Shown piece by piece: positions 1 to 5,799 of a stretch of 11,192 nt of DNA. Location: NCBI GenBank assembly GCA_035415815.1, contig DAOOGR010000057.1, forward strand, positions 1 through 11,192. Direction: 5' to 3'. The stretch comes from Rectinema sp003452735. GTDB lineage: Bacteria; Spirochaetota; Spirochaetia; Treponematales; Rectinemataceae. The notes below the pieces were generated by a model. That model was not told where the DNA came from. It did not search any database and saw nothing but the letters and a program-made list of their open reading frames with translations. Positions within the stretch are counted from its first letter, which is position 1; every line of letters starts with the position of its first letter. A program made the position numbers and the translations under genes.

Positions 1-3000
1 CGCCGTGGTCGCATTCTACCCTGCCTTTTATGAGAAGGGGACGCTCTTCATAGAGCAGATGATGATAGCGCTGAAAGCTCGCGGGAAAGAGGACGGTCTC
101 ATAGAGGGCCGTTTCATCTTCGAAGCTAACGAACTCCATCGGTTCTTCCAGGCAGGTGAGGACTGGTTTTGCTGTGATGGGCCAGCCTACCAATGTGACG
201 GTGCTGCCCACGAAGTGCGGTAGGTCGATGCCCTTGACTCGCGGTTTAGAGTAGGCCTTGGGCCAGAGTACAAGGGGGTGGATGTCGAGGGTCGTGCCTA
301 GGTATTTCATCTGGGATTCGAGGATTCTTTTGGGTGACTCATAGGTTGACTCGTATGGAGCGCAGAAGCTTCGAGCATGGCTATTTTTATCGCGCGAATC
401 TTGACTGATGCTTATGTCGAATACTTCTTCGCCGAATAGTTCCTGTGATTCAGGCGCTTTGGAAGACGGCCAGGTTGTATAAAAGCTGTCGGTCTTCTGG
501 ACTACCTGGACACATTTCTCGACCTGGGTGAAAAGATACATGAGCTTCTTGGCGCGCGTAAGTTCCGGAGAGAGTGAATCGAGCGCGCCAGCTCCAACAA
601 GGGCTTCGGCGTCGGTTCTATCCAGAGGAACACGACGGCTAAGGTCTTCTATGGATCTATAGGGTCCTCTACGCTTTCTCTCGCTAACTATGGCCTCGGC
701 TGTCTTGGAAGCAAGCAAGCGAATGAGTTCGAGGCCTAAGCGCAAGGTTTTCTCCTTGCCTCGACAGCGAAGCTCGCTTGCGTTGATATCTGGTGCAAGT
801 ACGCTAAGGCCCATCCTCCTACATTCGCTCACATAAGCCAGGGTCGAATAGAATCCGCCTCGATTACTCAGAACTGCAGCCATGAATTCCGCTTGATAAT
901 GGCATCTCAGATAAGCAGACTTGAAGGACAGCATAGCGTAGCTTGCGGAATGTGCCTTCACAAAGCTGTAGCCTGTAAAGGAACGCATCATGTCCCAGAC
1001 TGTATCGATGGTAGCGCTGTCGACTCCTTTTCTACGAGCGCCTTCCTCGAAGGCTGGTCGATATGCTTCGAGCTTACGGTTTGCTTCTTTCTTGGTGAGA
1101 ATTTTGCGTATTCTGTCGGCTTCTCCCACGCTGAAGCCCGCCAACGCAATAGCGGCCTTCGACACATCTTCCTGATAGCAGAGAATTCCGTAGCTCTCAT
1201 CGAAGAGCCCAGCAAGAAGAGGATGGACGGGTTTCCATGGCTTTCCATGGAGTCGTTCGATGTATTCGTTGATATATCGATTCGCCGCAGGTCGAATAAT
1301 CGATGAGTGGATGACAAGATGCTCGAAATCCCCACAGCCTGTTTTCTGTTGTAATAGGCGCATGGCGGGGCTCTCGACATAGAAGACGCCCATGGTATCT
1401 CCTCTAGCGAGCATGGCTATTGTTTCTGCATCGTCGGCGGGCTGCCAGGCGAGTTCGTCGATTACGATGCCGTTTTCGCGCAGGTTGGAGAGGGTATCTC
1501 GCACCACGGCGAGAGAGCGATTACCGAGGAGGTCGATTTTAACAAGGCCAGCAGCCTCGACGCCTTCTTTGTCCCAGGCGGTGACCTTGATTCCTCCTCC
1601 GGATTTTTCGAGTGGCACATGATCGGAGAGCCTGTCGGGCACTATGATTACACCTCCAGAATGCACACCGATATTGCGTGGCAGACCCACAAGGCGGTTT
1701 GCGATATCCAAAATTTTAGCCCACAGCTCATCCTGTTGTGTGAGCTTCTCGCTCGATTCTATTCTAAGGCGACGCTCGATTGCGGATATTTCTTCATCGG
1801 GGATGCCATAAGCCCGAGCCGTCTCGCGGATAGCCGCTCGCGCTTGAAAGCAGACATGATTCGATACTCTTGCGACATGGTCATCGCCAAAACTTTCGAA
1901 GACAGAGTCGAGAACGGCATCGCGCTCGTCCCATGCGAAATCGATATCGATATCGGGAGGATCTTGGCGTTCGGGGTTCAAGAATCGCTCGAAGTAGAGA
2001 TTGTAGCGGATCGGATCGACATCGGTAATTCCAAGGCAATAGGACACTATGCTCGCAGCGGCGCTCCCTCTGCCACAGGTGCGCGATGCCCGCCTTGCAA
2101 TATCTCGCACTGTTAGAAAATAATCGGCAAAGCCCTTCTGGTCGATGATGCCTAATTCGTAGTCGATGCGCGCTAGCACAGCCGCATCGAGCGATTTGGA
2201 GTCGGGAGATCCGGACTTGAGGGATCCGAGGCTGGCTGATCCAGAACTAAGCGATCTGAGGCCGGGCGATCCGTATCGCCGCACTGCTCCTTTGAGAACC
2301 TCACTGCGCAAAAGTGCCGCTGCACCACCCGGCTCATCTGCCTTATAACGAGGAAAGAGAAAACCATCGAAGAGACTGCTATACGAGGCCATCTCGACGA
2401 TGTGCTCGTTTTGGCGGATAGCCTCGGGAACTTCCTTATAGAGAGCATAAAACTCGTCTAAGGAAGGAAGCACAGCGTCCGGTGAACCCAGTTCGCTTTC
2501 CTTGATATGTTCTACCGTAGTTTTTTTGTCGATGGCGCGGAGCACGCGCTGTACCTGCCGATCTTCTGGCTCGAGGAACCGCACCTCCGCCGTCGCAACA
2601 CAGGGTATGCCAGATTTAAGAAGAGCCCCCCAGCGCGGGCGATTGAAAGGCGAAAGAAGGCCATAGACATCTGGAGGTGGCGCATCTGGAGGTGGTGGGC
2701 GCTGAGCTAGATCTTGCTCTGAATTTTCTTTTTGCGCCGTTGCAGCGCAAAGCTCATCGAGCAGCGCTGCATCGTCGGTTATGATGATTAGCCCCTCGAG
2801 CTTGCCCCCAAGCGTCCACGTTATGTCGCATTGAGGCCTCGGCGTGAGGTTGCGCAAGGGTGCTCGCATGAGGTTATCTCCCGCCGTCTGTGTAAGCGCC
2901 GCAAGGACGGCCTCACCATCGAAAGGCTCTCCCTTGTTCAGCGCGCGGACGGTCAGCAGATTCGAGATGATAGAAAAGCCTTTTTTGTCTTTAGCAAGGA

Positions 3001-3319
3001 GGATGGCTCTGCCGATGGCCCTGCCTTCTTGCATAATTTCTTTCTTGACTTCTTGTTTGTACTCTTTTCTGGCTTCTTGGGCGGCTTCTTTTGTGTTTTC
3101 CTGTCTAGTCTCTCTATAGACAAGCTCGGTGCCCAGAATTGGGCGTAATCTTTCCTGTTTACAGGCTTCGATGAAGGCTGGTAATCCGTAGACAGAATTT
3201 CGATCGGTGAGCGCGAGTGCGCCGTAGCCAAGGGCTGCAGCCTTCTTTGCGAGCGCCTCAGGCGAAGCAGTGCCATAGAGCAGAGAATACATGGAGTTGA
3301 CAAAGAGGGGCGCAATCAT
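1..3319 (-). CDS. dnaE: DnaE-type DNA polymerase III alpha subunit, probable error-prone (ImuC/DnaE2-like) polymerase, 3' end beyond window
   Basis: A single open minus-strand frame runs from ATG at 3319 off the left edge, giving 1106 residues without the extreme C-terminus. It synthesises DNA; given its partner it probably acts in damage tolerance. Order seen: PHP domain (about 1-68), a charged insertion (69-101), a Pro-rich linker (about 208-217), a Gly/Ser repeat (350-379), palm and fingers (about 385-800), and an OB-fold from about 1037. The catalytic triad is intact: D458 and D460 in PDIDIDF, and D596 in KIDLLG. The PHP domain has lost the usual metal ligands: HxHS is FVNS (residues 6-9) and TDH is TDR (38-40), so PHP nuclease activity is unlikely. 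The usual RPGP motif reads RPAANR (676-681). KAHSASYA at 788-795 is typical of the family. SQELF at 958-962 is a candidate clamp-binding motif. An SD-like AGGGGG lies 6 nt upstream of the start, inside imuB. It is not a standard DnaE2; a divergent DnaE clade fits better. Confidence 0.93.
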   Translation of the reverse strand, partial: MIAPLFVNSMYSLLYGTASPEALAKKAAALGYGALALTDRNSVYGLPAFIEACKQERLRPILGTELVYRETRQENTKEAAQEARKEYKQEVKKEIMQEGRAIGRAILLAKDKKGFSIISNLLTVRALNKGEPFDGEAVLAALTQTAGDNLMRAPLRNLTPRPQCDITWTLGGKLEGLIIITDDAALLDELCAATAQKENSEQDLAQRPPPPDAPPPDVYGLLSPFNRPRWGALLKSGIPCVATAEVRFLEPEDRQVQRVLRAIDKKTTVEHIKESELGSPDAVLPSLDEFYALYKEVPEAIRQNEHIVEMASYSSLFDGFLFPRYKADEPGGAAALLRSEVLKGAVRRYGSPGLRSLSSGSASLGSLKSGSPDSKSLDAAVLARIDYELGIIDQKGFADYFLTVRDIARRASRTCGRGSAAASIVSYCLGITDVDPIRYNLYFERFLNPERQDPPDIDIDFAWDERDAVLDSVFESFGDDHVARVSNHVCFQARAAIRETARAYGIPDEEISAIERRLRIESSEKLTQQDELWAKILDIANRLVGLPRNIGVHSGGVIIVPDRLSDHVPLEKSGGGIKVTAWDKEGVEAAGLVKIDLLGNRSLAVVRDTLSNLRENGIVIDELAWQPADDAETIAMLARGDTMGVFYVESPAMRLLQQKTGCGDFEHLVIHSSIIRPAANRYINEYIERLHGKPWKPVHPLLAGLFDESYGILCYQEDVSKAAIALAGFSVGEADRIRKILTKKEANRKLEAYRPAFEEGARRKGVDSATIDTVWDMMRSFTGYSFVKAHSASYAMLSFKSAYLRCHYQAEFMAAVLSNRGGFYSTLAYVSECRRMGLSVLAPDINASELRCRGKEKTLRLGLELIRLLASKTAEAIVSERKRRGPYRSIEDLSRRVPLDRTDAEALVGAGALDSLSPELTRAKKLMYLFTQVEKCVQVVQKTDSFYTTWPSSKAPESQELFGEEVFDISISQDSRDKNSHARSFCAPYESTYESPKRILESQMKYLGTTLDIHPLVLWPKAYSKPRVKGIDLPHFVGSTVTLVGWPITAKPVLTCLEEPMEFVSFEDETALYETVLFPASFQRYHHLLYEERPLLIKGRVECDHG
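2183..2272 (-). repeat. Three in-frame 30-bp repeats (six 15-bp halves) inside dnaE
   Basis: Residues 350-379 of the polymerase read as three decapeptides: GSPGLRSLSS, GSASLGSLKS and GSPDSKSLDA. At the DNA level each unit starts GGATC and has a related 15-bp second half, so the basic period may be 15 bp. The array forms a flexible Gly/Ser linker between the N-terminal part and the palm, and keeps the frame. Confidence 0.8.
2668..2695 (-). repeat. Two 15-bp repeats encoding a proline-rich linker in dnaE
   Basis: CATCTGGAGGTGG on the plus strand occurs twice, 15 bp apart (2668-2680 and 2683-2695). In the dnaE frame this encodes PPPDAPPPD, near residues 208-217. Confidence 0.75.
3316..3319 (-). 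promoter_or_regulatory. ATGA stop/start overlap coupling imuB to dnaE
   Basis: The dnaE start ATG (3319-3317) and the imuB stop TGA (3318-3316) share bases in ATGA, the classic arrangement for translational coupling. An SD-like AGGGGG (3331-3326) lies inside the end of imuB, 6 nt before the dnaE ATG. The layout predicts that the two proteins are made in matched amounts, consistent with one complex. Confidence 0.85.
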
Positions 3320-4500
3320 GACTGGCCCCCTAAGGAATTGGCAACAAGCAACGCCGAACATGGCACAAGAGCCTCGAATCCGAATCTGCTGTGGACCTTG
3401 TCGAGCGCGCTCTGGAAGCGAAAAAGGCGAATTTCTTCTGGTTCGAAGAGATCCAGATTTGCACCTGCCGCATCGATCTCGGATAGGATGAGTTCGAGTC
3501 GGCGCACGCGTACACGGCGTTTCTTCGCCCGCTCGAGAGCCTGGAGCGCAAGCGAAAATATTTCATCGTCGCGCACAAGAAGTTGGCTTGTCCTCGCCGT
3601 TGCGCGCGCAGTCGGCCCATCGGTGTACGAGATCGCCACGGAGGCTTTGTGTGTGCCTACATTCGCCTTTCTGAGAGCGAAGCCCAGCTCGGCAACAAGG
3701 GATCTCAGACGAATTTTCATGATCTCGGGATCGCTTGTGTCTGGTTCAAAAACGATTGTGTCGTCGACGGTCTTGCGCTCGACAGGTTCCGGATCTACAG
3801 GCGAACTGTCGATTCCGCGGGCGCGCATGACGAGCTCGAGTCCTCGCGGACCCAAAGTACGGGCTTCGCCCGCAGTTAGGTCGGCTATTTGGCCTATCTC
3901 CTCTATGTCTAGCAGCGACAAACGCCCAAGAAGTACAGGGCCTATCCCAGGCAGAATCGCAGCGGGTTGATGGCGTAAAAGTTGACTTTCTTCGTTGGCG
4001 GAGAGAGCGACAAACCCCGACGGCCTAAAGACTCTTGTCGCCACCTTGCTAACGGTCTTATTCGAAGAAAGACCCAATGTTGGAGTAAGCCCTGTTTGCT
4101 CATATATGCGCGCCCTTAGCTTCTGAGAGGCATCTTCGGGAGCACCGAAAAGACGGCTTGTCCCTGCAAGGTCGAGATAGAGATGCCCCGTGCCCGCGTG
4201 CTCGACAAGGGGAGTAAAGGATAGGCAGAGCTTCTGCAGAGTATCTTCGATTTTACGATAGAGCTCGGGCTGTGGAGGTCGCACAGCGAGTTTGGGGCAG
4301 ATGCTTTTGGCCATCGAGAGCACCATGCCGGGCCGTACACCTTCCCGATGAGCGCTTGGCGAGGGTGCAATGACGACAGCACGGGGCGCCCGCTCATTTG
4401 CAACGACAAATGGCCAAGCCTTGAGTGACCGATCGAGATTCATCTCTATGGCGGCAGGAAATCCTACCGCGTTGATATGCAGAATCGTTCCCGTAGACAT
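3316..4500 (-). CDS. imuB: ImuB-like catalytically inactive Y-family DNA polymerase homologue
   Basis: This 394-residue protein has the Pol IV/DinB fold order: palm-finger (1-175), helix-hairpin-helix LPGIGPVLLGRL (183-194), little finger (about 243-340) and a conserved C-terminal tail. Catalytic positions are lost. The first motif (HVDMDCFF in Pol IV) reads HINAVGFP at 8-15, so both Asp residues and the steric-gate Phe are replaced. The SIDEAYLD motif reads GTGHLYLD (103-110), so the Asp-Glu pair becomes G105-H106. NLDLF at 348-352 matches the QL(S/D)LF beta-clamp pentapeptide except for its first residue. In known mutasomes ImuB is an inactive Y-family protein that connects the clamp to DnaE2; the same role is inferred here. 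The start at 4500 is supported by AAGGA 7 nt upstream. The gene follows DUF72 after 40 bp and overlaps dnaE by 4 bp. It is shorter than many ImuB proteins, which carry longer C-terminal tails. Confidence 0.85.
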   Translation of the reverse strand: MSTGTILHINAVGFPAAIEMNLDRSLKAWPFVVANERAPRAVVIAPSPSAHREGVRPGMVLSMAKSICPKLAVRPPQPELYRKIEDTLQKLCLSFTPLVEHAGTGHLYLDLAGTSRLFGAPEDASQKLRARIYEQTGLTPTLGLSSNKTVSKVATRVFRPSGFVALSANEESQLLRHQPAAILPGIGPVLLGRLSLLDIEEIGQIADLTAGEARTLGPRGLELVMRARGIDSSPVDPEPVERKTVDDTIVFEPDTSDPEIMKIRLRSLVAELGFALRKANVGTHKASVAISYTDGPTARATARTSQLLVRDDEIFSLALQALERAKKRRVRVRRLELILSEIDAAGANLDLFEPEEIRLFRFQSALDKVHSRFGFEALVPCSALLVANSLGGQS

Positions 4501-4507
4501 CTACGTT

Positions 4508-4512
4508 TCCTT
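4508..4512 (-). promoter_or_regulatory. Ribosome binding site of imuB
   Basis: AAGGA on the minus strand lies 7 nt before ATG 4500 and supports this start. It sits at the edge of the 10-bp tandem repeats that fill the gap after the DUF72 gene. Confidence 0.65.
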
Positions 4513-4550
4513 ATAGCCCTTTATAGCACCTTATAAACCCTTAAAGCCCT
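4511..4550. repeat. Four tandem 10-bp repeats at the DUF72/imuB junction
   Basis: The units TTATAGCCCT, TTATAGCACC, TTATAAACCC and TTAAAGCCCT follow one another without gaps. In the sense (minus) direction the unit reads roughly AGGGCTATAA. The array overlaps the last codons and TAA stop of the DUF72 gene and ends at the imuB ribosome binding site, so each unit carries an AAGG-like and a TATAA-like element. Confidence 0.8.
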
Positions 4551-5503
4551 GCCGCACGCAAAAGCTTGGTGAACGCACACGCATCGAGAGGGGCATTCCC
4601 CTTTCTCCGATTCCCAAAAAATATGCGCATTTTGGACGCTTGTGCGCTCATAGAGAGAATGCGAGGAATCCACAGCGCAAGCTCCTCGCTTTTATAACGA
4701 TAAAGGTCTGGACACCATAATCCTTCTTCTGTATTCCGCGCTCCTTCTTCTATTGAAGAAGAGTTCGAAGAATCCGTAAGGACTCCAGGTGCAGCTCTTC
4801 CGAGAAAACGAATGTATGCGAGATCTGAGGTGACAATATCAGAAATCGGCGGTCGGCCTTCCATCCTTGGCATATCGAGTGTACAGAGAGCCACATTTCT
4901 ATTCTTAAGTTCCTCTATGACGCGGAGCGTCAACCACTCGGAATTCTGGAATTCGACCGCGAGGGAATAGGCTGCAAGAGGATAAGTTTCTAGAGCCTTT
5001 AGCAATTTATCGAGATAACGCCGTTCTTCTTCGCGATAGCGAAATGAAAAAGGAAAAACAAGTAACACCGCACAGAGTCGATCCGCTTCTGCCAGTGGCT
5101 CTATGCCCTTAAGAAATGTCCTCAGACTGCTAGACCAGGTAAATGGATCTATCCGATGAGTGAGAGAGCTGTGGGCAATAACTGAGAAATCCGTAGGCGC
5201 CCTACCAGAAGGCTCCTGAACAGGCAGCTTCTGAATTAGTTGGTTCTGAAACTGCGCCTGTCCGGCAGACGACCCTAGAGCTCGAGCGAGAATATCTCGC
5301 ATTTGGGCGGCCTTGGGCATGGTATGGAATGTAAAATCCAGCTCTAGGGTAGAAAAGCGCTCGCAATATAAGCGCAAATATGCCTCTTTATCCGTCCCAT
5401 GACTATAGAGAACGCCCTCCCATTCGGGATATTCATACCCAACTGTCCCAATTCTGAGATCGTAAGCGCCAAGATCGCTTGGCGGGGAAAACATTGCCTC
5501 CAT
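4541..5503 (-). CDS. DUF72 (YecE-like) family TIM-barrel protein, first gene of the polymerase operon
   Basis: The 320-residue protein shows the DUF72 landmarks in order: RIGTVGYEYPEWEG (17-30), FSTLELDFTFHTMP (50-63, normally EINSTFYR), LLVFPFSF (147-154), LAVEFQNSEW (181-190), ALCTLDMP (205-212), AYIRFLGR (229-236), a YRYKSEEL segment (268-275) and FFGNRRKGNAPLDA (295-308). The length fits the family once two low-complexity insertions are allowed for, one Gln-rich (about 78-103) and one Ser/Glu-rich (about 240-262). DUF72 has no firmly established biochemical role. Members fold as TIM barrels, and I recall a computational comparison that likened a Thermotoga member to endonuclease IV and proposed DNA binding. 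It is the promoter-proximal gene, 40 bp ahead of imuB, so it is co-transcribed with the polymerase genes. The start could be ATG at 5503 or the fourth codon, ATG at 5494; the predicted +1 falls on 5503. Confidence 0.87.
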   Translation of the reverse strand: MEAMFSPPSDLGAYDLRIGTVGYEYPEWEGVLYSHGTDKEAYLRLYCERFSTLELDFTFHTMPKAAQMRDILARALGSSAGQAQFQNQLIQKLPVQEPSGRAPTDFSVIAHSSLTHRIDPFTWSSSLRTFLKGIEPLAEADRLCAVLLVFPFSFRYREEERRYLDKLLKALETYPLAAYSLAVEFQNSEWLTLRVIEELKNRNVALCTLDMPRMEGRPPISDIVTSDLAYIRFLGRAAPGVLTDSSNSSSIEEGARNTEEGLWCPDLYRYKSEELALWIPRILSMSAQASKMRIFFGNRRKGNAPLDACAFTKLLRAAGL

Positions 5504-5509
5504 GCTTAA

Positions 5510-5538
5510 ATTATACTATACAGATGTGTAGGTATCAA
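5510..5538 (-). promoter_or_regulatory. Sigma-70-type promoter of the DUF72-imuB-dnaE operon
   Basis: Reading leftward, TTGATA (5538-5533) is followed after exactly 17 bp by a perfect TATAAT (5515-5510). The conventional +1, seven bases after the -10 box, falls on 5503, the A of the first ATG of the DUF72 gene. The transcript is therefore predicted to be leaderless, or to have a 9-nt leader if Met4 at 5494 is the real start. No other convincing promoter lies between this one and imuB. Confidence 0.75.
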
Positions 5539-5777
5539 GAGAAATCGAAGAAATGCTGCTTAGCTACCTTTGCACAAAATTGTCGTGCACCCCGAGATAA
5601 AGATTACTTAGCTCTAAGAAATGTAGCTTAGCTTGATCACTTTTGCACAAAGCTGCTGGGGATCTTGTAGCGCATCCTGTGAAAATCGATAAAAAATAAG
5701 GAATTACTTAAAAAGCAAAGAAGCTTCATCTGCCACTCTCGGAGAACAATGCTATCGTATCCATGCAACTAATGCCG

Positions 5778-5783
5778 TATAAT
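5778..5783 (+). promoter_or_regulatory. -10 box of the alcohol dehydrogenase gene
   Basis: A perfect TATAAT lies 16 bp before the GTG/ATG start region of the dehydrogenase. The base 17 bp upstream begins TCGTAT (5755-5760), a poor -35, and there is no TGn extension, so an activator may be needed. The predicted +1 near 5790 leaves a leader of about 10 nt. Confidence 0.55.
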
Positions 5784-5789
5784 ATCGGT

Positions 5790-5794
5790 GGAGG
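5790..5794 (+). promoter_or_regulatory. Ribosome binding site of the alcohol dehydrogenase gene
   Basis: GGAGG ends 5 nt before ATG 5800, which fixes that ATG as the start rather than GTG 5788. If the predicted +1 is right, this site sits at the very 5' end of the mRNA. Confidence 0.8.
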
Positions 5795-5799
5795 TTACT

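Larger units (their letters stand above)
5504..5799. promoter_or_regulatory. Divergent intergenic region with repeated short motifs
   Basis: The 296 bp between the DUF72 and dehydrogenase genes hold both promoters. Three CTTAGCT motifs lie at 5559-5565, 5607-5613 and 5627-5633; the middle one is part of an inverted repeat, CTTAG-CT-CTAAG (5607-5618). Two copies of TTTGCACAAA lie at 5569-5578 and 5642-5651, each shortly after a CTTAGCT, and a further GTGCAC is at 5585-5590. ATTACTTA occurs twice (5604-5611 approximately and 5703-5710). These are candidate operators; the controlling protein is unknown. No convincing small ORF or RNA gene was seen. Confidence 0.5.

Noticed and set aside
893..2116. 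Plus-strand open frames at 893-1306 and 1619-2116
   Set aside because: They lie antisense to the polymerase core, whose conserved motifs (PDIDIDF, RPAANR) are read continuously on the minus strand; the plus-strand translations show no recognisable domain.
2183..2272. CRISPR-like or mobile repeat array
   Set aside because: Units are contiguous without unique spacers and stay in frame within a coding gene.
988..3315. Possible broken dnaE, because only short ATG-started minus-strand frames appear inside it
   Set aside because: Translating from ATG 3319 gives one uninterrupted frame to the left edge with motifs in the right order; the short frames at 988-1380, 2173-2448 and 2953-3315 are in other frames.
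5504..5540. Classical LexA box (CTGT-N8-ACAG or GAAC-N4-GTTC) at the operon promoter
   Set aside because: CTGTATAG is present, but the second half-site is missing, and no GAAC/GTTC dyad is found; SOS control cannot be claimed from these consensus forms.
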